This document shows, piece after piece, positions 18,090 to 27,238 of a stretch of DNA of 64,000 nucleotides. Source of the DNA: Nitrospira sp. (lineage in GTDB: Bacteria > Nitrospirota > Nitrospiria > Nitrospirales > Nitrospiraceae); NCBI GenBank assembly GCA_030123625.1, contig CP126121.1, positions 3,450,179 to 3,514,178 on the forward strand, in the 5' to 3' direction. The stretch's first letter is position 1. Each line of letters opens with the position of its first letter. Made by a program: the position numbers and the translations under genes. The notes beneath the pieces are model-generated. The model ran no database searches, had not been told where the DNA came from, and saw only the letters and a program-made list of their open reading frames with translations.

Positions 18090-19715
18090 CTACAGCGTCT
18101 TCAAATACTCTACCAATGCATCCTTGTCTTTGTCCGGCAGGTCGGTGCCAAACGTGTGGCCCTGATTGCTGCTGGCGCGTTGACTCACATCGAACCGTGT
18201 CCCGATTCGCTCCACGTCCTCGCGCAATCTTTCCCGTTCCTGTTCATCCGTAAGCCCGATGGTATTGGCCTCCTGTTTGCTCGTTACGAAACCAACTTTG
18301 ACGGGATTGTAGACATTGTAGCCGCGGAAGAAGATCTTGGGTCGCTTGTCGACCGGCTCCAACAGATCGCGCAGCGTCGGAACAGCCCCATGATGCAGGT
18401 ATGGAGCTCGGAGCCAAATGCCGTCGAGAAAAGATGCGACATAGCCGATCAGCGGTTCTTCGACGAGTCCTTTGCGCTCCAGCCCAAACCCACGCACGAC
18501 CTGGTTTGCTTTAATCGCCGCGTCTTTGCTCCAGGTATCGAGCCGCTCTCGGTCGGTTCCCACCTCGGCGATCGGCACACGCGTTCCGGTTCGCTCGCTG
18601 GCGTGGCATGAGGCGCAGGCATGGTCGAATACCGCCTTACCCGCCGCTGCTTTAATCTGATCAATCGGAAAAGGGAATTTGGGTGGAGGATACTTGCCAA
18701 GGTAGTCCTCAAACCAATCGATGTGACCGAGGAATTCCTCTCTGCTCTTGGGCCTGGCTCCGATTACCCCCAAGGCCGAGTCCATGATGACCGATCGGGC
18801 GTCGTGACTGTCACCGGCCAGATTCATGAAGTGGCCCTTCTCCGGTTTGTACTTCTGCAAATTCCAGATGGAGGGCATGTCGGTGGGGCCGACACTATCG
18901 TCCATCGGTTCCTCGATCATGAAGTATTTTGTGAGGTTCATCGCGTCGTCGCGGCCTCGCCCCCATTCCGGAAAATCCTTGCGATAGATCCACGCAAACT
19001 GTTGCTCACGCTCGAGCAGCCGCTTCTTCGTGATGGGAATCAGCAGATAGCGATAGATCAGTTTGTCGGTCCAGCTCAAGTCCGCGACCAATCGGATTTC
19101 ACTCATCAAGACGTCCGAATTGAAGCGGGGGTCCTTCGCGACATCGACGAGCAGGCGAAAGAATGCCTCCAAATCGAGCGAATGATTCGGTCCGGCAATG
19201 ACGAAGGTAGGCTTGTCGCTCGGCTTCGCTCGCCAGGCGGCGACATGGCAGGAGGCGCAGGTATTGCCGATACGCGCGAAACCGATGACACGTTTGGTGA
19301 AGCCGATCGGAATTTCCTGGCCCTCTTCCCACTGGATGCCGAGCGATGCGTAACCGCCCGGCCCCGGAAACTTGTCTGGAAAAACGCGTGGGATGATGTA
19401 CCAGATCCAATAGGGAAGGCCCACTTCGTGTTCGGCGCCGATCGACCCGTACTTAAACCGCATATCCGGATCGTTCGTGATCCATTCAGGAACCCCCTCG
19501 TCGCGGAAGAATTTGTACCAACCGACGTAGGCTCCGATCAGGCCGAGCACGAGCAATAAAAGGAGAATGATCTTCAGCTTGCTTATCTTCTTCGAGATGT
19601 TGCCGGGTGCCGGCATTTTCCCCTGCGGAGGAAGCTGATCAACCGCAGAAGAAAAGCTCAAGGAGTCGAGAGGGTCTAGAGTATTCGTCTCTATACTGGC
19701 AACATCCTTCGCCAT
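18090..19715 (-). CDS. Membrane-anchored di-haem c-type cytochrome (541 residues)
   Basis: A single membrane helix at about 47-67 anchors the protein, with the bulk in the periplasm. Two covalent haem motifs are visible: C153-A-S-C156-H157 and C367-A-S-C370-H371. A C-terminal segment 'DGIWLRAPYLHHGAVPTLRDLLEP' at 431-453 is shared with di-haem oxidoreductases of the MauG/RoxA type and with the 508-residue neighbour. The two proteins also share 'FKYGS(I/L)G' and 'GLPYWIW'-like N-terminal segments, so they are paralogues. This is the last gene of a five-gene operon, 16 bases after the previous one. Its 3' end is duplicated as a remnant at 17165. Electron transfer or a peroxidase/oxygenase-like role is possible; the substrate is unknown. 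Confidence 0.85.
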   Translation of the reverse strand: MAKDVASIETNTLDPLDSLSFSSAVDQLPPQGKMPAPGNISKKISKLKIILLLLLVLGLIGAYVGWYKFFRDEGVPEWITNDPDMRFKYGSIGAEHEVGLPYWIWYIIPRVFPDKFPGPGGYASLGIQWEEGQEIPIGFTKRVIGFARIGNTCASCHVAAWRAKPSDKPTFVIAGPNHSLDLEAFFRLLVDVAKDPRFNSDVLMSEIRLVADLSWTDKLIYRYLLIPITKKRLLEREQQFAWIYRKDFPEWGRGRDDAMNLTKYFMIEEPMDDSVGPTDMPSIWNLQKYKPEKGHFMNLAGDSHDARSVIMDSALGVIGARPKSREEFLGHIDWFEDYLGKYPPPKFPFPIDQIKAAAGKAVFDHACASCHASERTGTRVPIAEVGTDRERLDTWSKDAAIKANQVVRGFGLERKGLVEEPLIGYVASFLDGIWLRAPYLHHGAVPTLRDLLEPVDKRPKIFFRGYNVYNPVKVGFVTSKQEANTIGLTDEQERERLREDVERIGTRFDVSQRASSNQGHTFGTDLPDKDKDALVEYLKTL

Positions 19716-19731
19716 GACCGATCTCCTTTCC

Positions 19732-21258
19732 TCAGAAGGTCTTCAGGTACTCGATCAGAGCGACCTTGTCCGCTTCTGGCAGCTCGGTCCCGTACCGCGC
19801 GCCTTCATGTCCATCACGGCCATTGCCCGGCAGCGACCGTCCCTTTTCGTCGGTGGTGTCGAATAGAAAAAATCGTCGCCCCTCTTCTTCGCTCACGGTT
19901 GAAACGAACCCCATCCGCTGTTGATCGTACACGTCATATCCACGATAGAATCTGGTGGGTCGCTTACCGCGAGGCTCCAAAAGATCTCTCAGCGTGGGCA
20001 CCGACCCGTTGTGGAGGTAGGGGGCCCGCAGCCAGATGCCGTCCAACGGCATATTGGCGTAGCCGTTCGTTTTGCGGAAATGGGAGAACCGTTCGTCGGG
20101 ATTGTCGTTGCCCGCGTACAGAAGATTTTGATTCACGGCCAGCTCGTACGTGTAAGAATCTAATCGGTAGGGATCGGTCTTGATGTGCGAGATCGGCACC
20201 ACTTTGCCGACGGTGTCGCCGGTAAAGTCTCTGCCGCTCGCACCATGACAGTCCGCGCAGTACCGCCGATAGATCGGCGCTCCTTTCGCCGCGACCTGCC
20301 GATCGATAGGAAAGGGGTAGGGTGGCGGTTCCCTGGTCAGGAGCCAATGTTCCACTCGTTTCATCGCCGCACGATCGAGAGTGGGTGGTGTGGCGCCGGC
20401 CCCGAATGCCGCACTTCGATTCCGTTCTTCCACGCTGGTATTGTTGCCGTCCCAATGGAGCTGCATGCCGATCCGCGGTTTCTGCAGCCAAATGGAGGGA
20501 AAATCGACGACGCCCACCTGTTCGCGAAGCGGGATGTCGTCCATTCGAAAGTTCAGCAGCGCCTTCGCAAAGGCAAAGGTATCGACTCGGCCAGGTCCCC
20601 ATTCGCGCGTCGGTCCCTTGTCGAGCATGAACGACAGCCGTTGATCCAACATGACGAGTCTCGACCTCATGAGATGCACGGCTAGGGGATACACGACCAA
20701 TTGATCAAAGAGACCGAGGTTGCCGCCTACTTCCTGGATTGAGGGGACAATCAGATCGGGTGAGAAGGCGGCGCTTTTGGCGCAGTCAAAGAGAAATCGC
20801 TCGAAGGCCATGAGGTTGAGCCTGTGGGCCGGCATGCCGGTATAGAGCCGAGGCTGACCGGTCGGTATTTCGCGTACCGTACTCGCGTGACAAGCTGCGC
20901 AGTTCAGAAAGACGCGATCGAGCCCCACATGTCGTCGCATGGACATGCCGACGGGCAACGGCTTCTTTTCCTCATACACAAACCCCAGCGCCTTGTACTC
21001 CTGCCCCGGAAAGCGTCGCCCATCCGGTAACTGTGCGGCACACACACGGGGCAGAACCTTCCAGATCCAATAGGGAAATCCCGCTTCGCGCTCGCCCCCC
21101 AGAGATCCGTACTTAAAGTGATCCTCGTCATCGGCATAGCGGACCGGCTCATCCACCAGAAATCGTGACGCCAGCAAGCCACTTATTGCTACGAATAGAA
21201 ACAGTGCGGTGAGGCACATCACCTTCCACCAATGGCGACGGTTGGAGTTGATATTCAT
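19732..21258 (-). CDS. Membrane-anchored di-haem c-type cytochrome (508 residues)
   Basis: This paralogue of the 541-residue protein has a membrane helix at about 13-32 and haem motifs C120-A-A-C123-H124 and C334-A-D-C337-H338. It shares 'GFPYWIW', 'RVDTFAFAKALLNF' (RDDAMNLTKYF in the partner), 'VDFPSIW' and 'LDGIWLRAPYLHNGSVPTLRDLLEP'. The last segment is characteristic of di-haem oxidoreductases related to MauG and RoxA. The gene is fourth in the operon, with 17-base spacers on both sides. Two adjacent diverged paralogues may form a heterodimer, which is inference. Confidence 0.85.
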   Translation of the reverse strand: MNINSNRRHWWKVMCLTALFLFVAISGLLASRFLVDEPVRYADDEDHFKYGSLGGEREAGFPYWIWKVLPRVCAAQLPDGRRFPGQEYKALGFVYEEKKPLPVGMSMRRHVGLDRVFLNCAACHASTVREIPTGQPRLYTGMPAHRLNLMAFERFLFDCAKSAAFSPDLIVPSIQEVGGNLGLFDQLVVYPLAVHLMRSRLVMLDQRLSFMLDKGPTREWGPGRVDTFAFAKALLNFRMDDIPLREQVGVVDFPSIWLQKPRIGMQLHWDGNNTSVEERNRSAAFGAGATPPTLDRAAMKRVEHWLLTREPPPYPFPIDRQVAAKGAPIYRRYCADCHGASGRDFTGDTVGKVVPISHIKTDPYRLDSYTYELAVNQNLLYAGNDNPDERFSHFRKTNGYANMPLDGIWLRAPYLHNGSVPTLRDLLEPRGKRPTRFYRGYDVYDQQRMGFVSTVSEEEGRRFFLFDTTDEKGRSLPGNGRDGHEGARYGTELPEADKVALIEYLKTF

Positions 21259-21275
21259 GGCCTCACCTCATTCCG

Positions 21276-23237
21276 TCATTCACGGCTTGCTCTTGCCAAG
21301 GTCTGAGTCGGTTTCCCGGGCGCTATGCAGGCCGGTAAGGTGTCATAATCTTGCCGGAGTAAATCCTCCGGTGTGAACGCAGAGCCCCGTTTTCTCCGAA
21401 CTGCGGCCGCCGCTTCCCGACGAAGAGCCTGAAAGTCCGGATGAGCCGTCCATTGGTCAAGGCCGATCCGGTGCTGCAGCACATGCATGGCCGGCGGCAT
21501 CGGCGCCTCCAGCTGCTCGCGATCAGCCACATTCCACATACTCAACCGCACGAACATGCGATCCGCGCATTGCGCCAAATTGGTCTCGACTTCATCAGGT
21601 GACCCATGGAGAAAGTTCGGGGGGAAACCGTCCGTTCCATGATGACAAGCGCCGCAATACTCATGGAAAATCTTCAGCATGCCGGCCGGCGGGACTTCTC
21701 GTTTCTCCCCATCGGTCGAGTGATGGGACTCAACGACCTCGTCCACCGGCGGCGGCATGCCGCGATTATCCAGACAGCAGCGAGTGATTACCGGAGTTCC
21801 CAATTGCTCATCGAGGGCGGTCAAGAACGTCACCCGACGGAACGTCTGGTTTGCGAATACATCTGTCTGCCCCATGAATGTTTTCTGCGCCAAAGCGCTC
21901 AAGGCTTGATGGAACCGCTCAGGTTGCTGACGGATCAATCGCTCCAGTCGATTGAGATCCGCCTTGGTGAAAAATTGCACGAACGAAGCCAGGATTCGCT
22001 CCAGTGCCTCTGGAGTATCGGGGACGGTCCACACCTCCAATGGGTCGCGAGGCAGTGTCGGTTCGTGTGGTCCGCGAAACAAGGATCGTGGTTCTCTTCC
22101 CTCAAGGGCAGTGGCTTCCACCTCACTGAGTCCGGGGAACTCGCTCACCGCCACATATCGAAAGGGGTTGCGATTGGGAATATCCGGATTGGGAATGGCC
22201 AACCCATGCGGCCAGCGCGCGCGCCACGCGGCAAGAAAAGATGGCGGCTCCACACCGGCCTCGCCCGTGTGCCAACCCTGGACTAATCTTTTTAACAGTG
22301 CATATTGAAGCATCCACTCGATCAGTTCGGCTCGACACCTGATCGACAGCTCAGGTCGACCGGCCTGTTCACATCCCTCGCGCCAGAGCAGTTGGACGAG
22401 TGAGATGTCATTCGCTCGGTCGGTGGCGTCATCGAAGGCTTGGAGCACGCTCACCCCTTGTCGAATGGGAAAGCCGTGATATGGTCGGTGTTGATGGGCG
22501 AGCAAGGCGGCGATCTTGGGATTCACGTTGGTTTCGTCCCACATGGGACGCGAAAAGATGGGGCTGTGATTCTGATGACAAGCGATGCAGAGCGCACGAT
22601 TGGCATACCGAACGGTCGGCGTTCCGCCGGAACGATAGTCGCTCACCACCTGAAATTCGAACCGGCCGGCCGCCTCGTTATAGCTAATGACCTCCAATAC
22701 ACCGGTTTTTTCGTGGTAGCCGATGAAAAGCCTGTCTTTGAGATACATGCCTGATAGGCTCAAAGCCGAATCAGCGTCTGTATCGACGGCCAGCACAGCC
22801 CGCGGATAGACAAAAAACGCTCCGTCGCCGGCACGCCGTTGCAGCGAGCGATTGACGGGGATCAGCAATCGTTTAAGGACCGACTGTGTCCGTTCGGAGT
22901 GAAGACGGGATTCGATACGGGCTACCAGAGAGGAGAACGGGAATGGAATGTCATAGATCTTCTTGCCGTTTACGTCTTTTGTGATGAGGAAGTCAAATAG
23001 GGATCGTCCGACCGGTGGGAGGTTCGCTCCGGGATCACTGGGATCTATGACCCATGGAGGTGCCGTGGAATCAGGAGGCGAGGGGGCGGCTGATTGGGAA
23101 ACTGAGGCAGGCCGTTGGTCGGCAGACGTTCCTGCATCCTGCCGATCACATCCTGAAACCAATGCCATCATCATGGTCAGACATCCCAATCTCGTCGCCC
23201 ACCGCCTTGCCATCCGTTGCACGGTTGATCGGTTCAC
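21276..23237 (-). CDS. Di-haem cytochrome c lipoprotein (653 residues)
   Basis: A signal peptide with lipobox 'LVSGC' puts the lipidated Cys at residue 30, so the protein is anchored to a membrane and exposed to the periplasm. Haem motifs are C217-I-A-C220-H221, in 'RALCIACHQNHSPIFSRPMW', and C528-G-A-C531-H532. Between them lies a 300-residue domain I do not recognise, with 'PFRYVAVSEFPGLSEVEATALEGR'. The spacing of the haem sites differs from the two shorter cytochromes, so this is a separate family. It is third in the operon, 7 bases after the haem-free lipoprotein gene. Confidence 0.8.
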   Translation of the reverse strand: MNRSTVQRMARRWATRLGCLTMMMALVSGCDRQDAGTSADQRPASVSQSAAPSPPDSTAPPWVIDPSDPGANLPPVGRSLFDFLITKDVNGKKIYDIPFPFSSLVARIESRLHSERTQSVLKRLLIPVNRSLQRRAGDGAFFVYPRAVLAVDTDADSALSLSGMYLKDRLFIGYHEKTGVLEVISYNEAAGRFEFQVVSDYRSGGTPTVRYANRALCIACHQNHSPIFSRPMWDETNVNPKIAALLAHQHRPYHGFPIRQGVSVLQAFDDATDRANDISLVQLLWREGCEQAGRPELSIRCRAELIEWMLQYALLKRLVQGWHTGEAGVEPPSFLAAWRARWPHGLAIPNPDIPNRNPFRYVAVSEFPGLSEVEATALEGREPRSLFRGPHEPTLPRDPLEVWTVPDTPEALERILASFVQFFTKADLNRLERLIRQQPERFHQALSALAQKTFMGQTDVFANQTFRRVTFLTALDEQLGTPVITRCCLDNRGMPPPVDEVVESHHSTDGEKREVPPAGMLKIFHEYCGACHHGTDGFPPNFLHGSPDEVETNLAQCADRMFVRLSMWNVADREQLEAPMPPAMHVLQHRIGLDQWTAHPDFQALRREAAAAVRRKRGSAFTPEDLLRQDYDTLPACIAPGKPTQTLARASRE

Positions 23238-23244
23238 ATTCGCT

Positions 23245-24168
23245 TCACTGTGTTTTCGTTAACCGGACCTGTTGGCTGCCCGTCTTGTTGGCCATGGCCG
23301 TCATGCGTTGATTGCCGACCCAACAGTCCTCGTTGATAGCTCCGGAATTGACAAAGCTCGGTGTCTCCTTTTCCGCGACTGCTTTGTTGTAGAGGGTGAA
23401 ATTCAATGCGAAAACCTTCTTGATGTAAGCCCGTCCCAGATAGAACCCGGGACGGACCATGCGAATCTCGTCGCGTATCTCCAATCCTTCCCGTCCGGCC
23501 AACATATCCGGCATTTCCCGGTAGCCCGGCAGGTCATCCGTGAACGCATAGTCGATGATGACCGATTCCCTGCGCCCATCCAGCAGGCTCTGGCCGCAAT
23601 AGAGCTTCGCGGGGAACAATAACCAGGCGTCCTTGCCGTCCACATCCAGCTTTTGGATCTTCTCAACGTTCGGACCGACAATCGGCTTCAGTGCAAGGAG
23701 ATCCTCGATGCGATTTCGGAGCACCCCTTCGCCGCGATAGAAGACTTTCCCTTTCCAGATGAATTCGCCGATGTGCTCGAGTGTGGCGGCTTTGCGATCG
23801 ACGATGAACCCTTTAATGCCTCCTCCGACGATTTCAGCCAGTCGGGCTCGTTCGCTCGTTCCTTTCGGGAAGAACATGTGCCCATCGTAAGCCCCATCCG
23901 GAATGGGACCGGCCGTCAAACGGGCATAGATTTGATCGACCTGTTCCTGCGTGGCACCCTTGAGGTTCTCCGGCGTGATCTTCATGAGATCGGTCGGTGT
24001 GAGGAGCGACTCGTGCTCCAGCCGGGCGAAGTCGATCTTGTCGGAATATCGTTCGCCGCTCTGGGCAAAGGGAATCGGCGGCGGATCTGGGTTACAGCCA
24101 AGGAGGATAGTTTGACTGACCACCAAGCCGACTGACATCAACCATCGTGCGTGTCTCATCATCATCAC
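23245..24168 (-). CDS. Haem-free lipoprotein of the cytochrome operon (307 residues)
   Basis: The N-terminus MMMMRHARWLMSVGLVVSQT leads into a lipobox 'ILLGC' near residue 25. No CxxCH motif is present. The mature part has 'GGGIKGFIVDRKAATLEHIGEFIWKGKVFYRGEG' and ends with a cysteine in 'INEDCWVGNQRM'. I recognise no family. Being second in an operon of four cytochromes suggests an assembly factor, scaffold or substrate-binding partner, but this rests on context alone. Confidence 0.75.
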   Translation of the reverse strand: MMMMRHARWLMSVGLVVSQTILLGCNPDPPPIPFAQSGERYSDKIDFARLEHESLLTPTDLMKITPENLKGATQEQVDQIYARLTAGPIPDGAYDGHMFFPKGTSERARLAEIVGGGIKGFIVDRKAATLEHIGEFIWKGKVFYRGEGVLRNRIEDLLALKPIVGPNVEKIQKLDVDGKDAWLLFPAKLYCGQSLLDGRRESVIIDYAFTDDLPGYREMPDMLAGREGLEIRDEIRMVRPGFYLGRAYIKKVFALNFTLYNKAVAEKETPSFVNSGAINEDCWVGNQRMTAMANKTGSQQVRLTKTQ

Positions 24169-24189
24169 CTCTTCTTTGGATTCATACCA

Positions 24190-26631
24190 TCAGAGTGTCG
24201 CGAGGAACGCTGTCAACGCATCCTTCTCTTTGTCCGAGAGATCCTCGCCGAATCGATGTCCATCGTTTTCGATGACTGCGAGGCTGTTGCTGTACACCTC
24301 GCGCAATTCCGCTCCGGCCTCGAGCATGGTTCCCGGTTTCGCGAGCAACTCCGTGCCCTTGTCTTGGATCGTTTTGGCGATCTGTGCGCCCTTTTCCGTC
24401 CCATATCGGCCGACGTACTTCGCCTTCAGCTTGTCAAAATCCACCCGCGCCGTGACGAGATCCTCCACCAGCTCCTTGTGGCGGAAGTTCCCGATGCGCG
24501 CGGCCGGCGTGCCGACTGGAAAGCGAACGGCCGTGTTGATGAACCGCTCCTGCTTATCGTCACCCAGTTTTGGGAACAGCCGAATGGTCACGTCGGAATT
24601 GAATGCGGTCATTTTGGGAATTCGTTGAGATGGGTTAAGCAACTCTTTCATCGACGCTTTGTAGAGCTTGAATCGCCCCTCTACGCTGGGATCGAATATC
24701 CAGCAGGGCGGGGGATTGACCAGCGGTTTTCCATCCTTATCGTCCTTATCGACATACGGTGAGTGGTAGTGCTCGTCCAATGGGCCGCCGCAGACTTCGG
24801 GGCCCACGGCGTTGTCGTGCATGAAGGGGGCGTAGGCCCACAGGCTGAGCAGCGAGATATTTCGGTAGTAGCCTCGTCCGCCGTCAGAAGGTTCTTTAAG
24901 CTGCGGGTCGCCGGGTTTCGCCCGCAAGGTCTCAGAGCCGTACTCTTCCCAGACATGGCCCTTCATGTGATTCGAATGAAGGGACCGCGAGCGGTTGGTG
25001 CCGACCTCGCTCACAGGAATCGGCTTGTCGTTCCCCAGCCAGTCGATCCGCATGCCCCTATCTTTGGGGTCTGTGGAGACCGCTCGAAAATCACGATTTT
25101 CGAACGGTGGGACCTGGCTGGAATGACACGAGGCGCACTTGCTTGCGAAGATCGTTCTTCCTTGTTCGACCGCGCCCTTGCCGAATTCCTTATTGAGTTG
25201 TTCGACAAGCGCCGAGTAGTTCTTCAATCCCCGTGCCTGGTACAGTTCGGCCGGAGCGCCGGTCTGCAAAAACTTGAATACTTCCTCCAAGCGGTCTTCG
25301 ATCGCTCGGAATTGCGGACAGTCGCGCCGAACCTGACCGATGTCGAACGGAGTCTGGCCGAACCCACGCATCGTGGGATCGAGTTGCCGCATATCCGTGA
25401 GATGATTGACCCATCCTTCCTCCGAACAACTGCCGATATTGAAGTAGACGCGTTGAATCGCCTCAAGCACGCCGATGCTGTCCTCCCCACCTTTCAGAAT
25501 GTGATGGACGATCTCTTTCTTGCGGGTTCGCTCCCAACACTTGCCGTCCTTACCCGGCTCACACCAACAGGTCCTCTCATCTCCGCCAGCCGGACATTGG
25601 TTGGTCTTGCGCCATTTGATGATGTCTTCTTCGAAGGTCGGCCGTTTGGCAAGATTGATGATCGCGTTCATCGTACCGGCGTTGTTGACCTGATCGTTGG
25701 GAATCGCGGAGGTATCGACGGCACCAGGACGAGAATGCCCATAGATTTGATACTCAATGGTGTTCGGCGCCATTCCCGATCCCAAAATCTGCGAAAATCG
25801 CCCGTACTGGTTGCCGACGGTTCCGGACAAATTCTCCCATTTCGGATGGGACGGATCTTTCGGAGGGCGGATCGGATCAAAGGCAATGTGACAGGCGCCG
25901 CATGACATGCCGATGCGATAGGGCGGCTCGATTGAGCCGTCGATCAGATGACTCTTGGCCGGCGCTTCACGGTCCTTGCGCGGCGTCACCTTGGCCGTAT
26001 ACCCGTCCCATGTATCTTGATGTCCGCCGTTGATCTGCAGCCATTTCACTTTGTCGAATTTGGGATTGGGGAATTTGCGCAATCCGAGCGCGCCGGTCGA
26101 GGTCCCGAATTCGAGATCGCAGGCCGACTGTCGTTGATCTTTTGGACCATGGGGATCACGGGGAGCGACGGCCGCATCCTTCAGATCGCAGGCGGGGTCT
26201 CGATAGCCGGCCTTCCCAACATACTTCAGCAATTCGTCGTCGCCGGGACAGTAGTCGAAGCCGTAGGTCTCGCTGTAACTTTTGGCTGGGCAGCCGGGAT
26301 CTCCCGGCTTACAACAATCCGGATCGTTGATCAAACCCCACCGATAGAAGCGCTGATCGCGTAAGTCGCTTCGCAGGACGCGGTACCAATCGATCATGAC
26401 GCCAAGCCGTTGCTGATAGACGTAGGTAAAGAAACGGGAATTGCCTGCTGTCGCGTTGAACCAAATCTCAGCCCCGACCAGCTCGGCATCCGTCAGATTC
26501 TTGCCATAGTGGAATGTCGAGGAGGTGGTCTTATCGTTCGCAGCGAGCGCCGATTCTTCCTTCAAGCCTACATATCCTGCGAATAAAGCCAGGCCAAGAA
26601 TGAGTGAGAGCCCTCTCTGTATCCGTCGCAT
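24190..26631 (-). CDS. Large secreted di-haem c-type cytochrome (813 residues), RoxA-like in layout
   Basis: A signal peptide (about 1-31, ending ALA-A) directs the protein to the periplasm. Haem motifs are C244-G-A-C247-H248, in 'GMSCGACHIAFDPIRPP', and C499-A-S-C502-H503. A C-terminal segment 'LLSLWAYAPFMHDNAVGP' corresponds to the 'APYLHNGSVP' segment of di-haem oxidoreductases. Several extra cysteines (for example 106-114, 346-365) may form disulfides. The arrangement resembles RoxA/RoxB-type or MauG-superfamily proteins, some of which activate oxygen; that relation is inferred from motif order. A strong GAGAGGAGGAT precedes the ATG. It is the first gene of the operon. Confidence 0.82.
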   Translation of the reverse strand: MRRIQRGLSLILGLALFAGYVGLKEESALAANDKTTSSTFHYGKNLTDAELVGAEIWFNATAGNSRFFTYVYQQRLGVMIDWYRVLRSDLRDQRFYRWGLINDPDCCKPGDPGCPAKSYSETYGFDYCPGDDELLKYVGKAGYRDPACDLKDAAVAPRDPHGPKDQRQSACDLEFGTSTGALGLRKFPNPKFDKVKWLQINGGHQDTWDGYTAKVTPRKDREAPAKSHLIDGSIEPPYRIGMSCGACHIAFDPIRPPKDPSHPKWENLSGTVGNQYGRFSQILGSGMAPNTIEYQIYGHSRPGAVDTSAIPNDQVNNAGTMNAIINLAKRPTFEEDIIKWRKTNQCPAGGDERTCWCEPGKDGKCWERTRKKEIVHHILKGGEDSIGVLEAIQRVYFNIGSCSEEGWVNHLTDMRQLDPTMRGFGQTPFDIGQVRRDCPQFRAIEDRLEEVFKFLQTGAPAELYQARGLKNYSALVEQLNKEFGKGAVEQGRTIFASKCASCHSSQVPPFENRDFRAVSTDPKDRGMRIDWLGNDKPIPVSEVGTNRSRSLHSNHMKGHVWEEYGSETLRAKPGDPQLKEPSDGGRGYYRNISLLSLWAYAPFMHDNAVGPEVCGGPLDEHYHSPYVDKDDKDGKPLVNPPPCWIFDPSVEGRFKLYKASMKELLNPSQRIPKMTAFNSDVTIRLFPKLGDDKQERFINTAVRFPVGTPAARIGNFRHKELVEDLVTARVDFDKLKAKYVGRYGTEKGAQIAKTIQDKGTELLAKPGTMLEAGAELREVYSNSLAVIENDGHRFGEDLSDKEKDALTAFLATL

Positions 26632-27238
26632 GACCGATCCTCCTCTCTCTTGACGAGTGCCGTCTCAGCGACGACGGCGCTCTCGTGGCGAAGCTTTCCG
26701 CATTCAGCGAGTCTTTGTGGCGAGAGTGCTAATCTACTGGGACTACTTAGCAAGCAGCTTGCCGAACAAATCTCAAGAGATTGTGCATGAATACCTGCAG
26801 CAAAGGGCCGAGAAGTATCTGATTGGATACCGAGAAGGATCAGAATAGATACAGTTCATCAATTCCTGAGGAAAATATGCCTCTTCTAATGAAAGGTACG
26901 AGTTGGTAAGAAAACGAGAAAATCGGAGAAGAGAACGATTGGTGGAGATCAACCACATCAGGTTTCCAGGCATGTCGTAAAGTGGTCGAGTGGTCGATGG
27001 TATGGATATCGCGATGGTTTGCAGAGACCTGTTGTAAAGGCGAACTCGGTCGCGCTCCTCACGGGCGTAGCGATCGATGCCTCCAGAATCCCTCTAGTTA
27101 TGCTGCCACGGTTCTCAGACTGTAAACGATTGAACTCGTGGGCTTGTTTCTTGACAGGGGAAAACCATTCTTGCTAGCTTGGCTCGATATTTCTGAATTA
27201 ACTATCTAATCATCTCTCCCGACCAGGCTGTCGTTTCT
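26632..27238. other. Divergent intergenic region between the cytochrome operon and glyQS
   Basis: No gene is supported in these 600 bases. The left end carries the ribosome binding site for the 813-residue cytochrome gene, and the right end a candidate promoter for glyQ at 27151-27180. The middle is AT-richer than its surroundings and shows nothing recognisable. Confidence 0.5.
27151..27180 (+). promoter_or_regulatory. Candidate sigma-70-type promoter of glyQ
   Basis: TTGACA at 27151-27156 matches the -35 consensus. An 18-base spacer leads to TAGCTT at 27175-27180, a weak -10. It lies about 60 bases upstream of the glyQ start. No glycine riboswitch or T-box was recognised between it and the gene. 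Confidence 0.4.

Noticed and set aside
24763-25905. 380-residue open frame on the plus strand
   Set aside because: It is fully antisense to the 813-residue cytochrome gene, whose haem motifs and signal peptide are clear; high GC gives long shadow frames.
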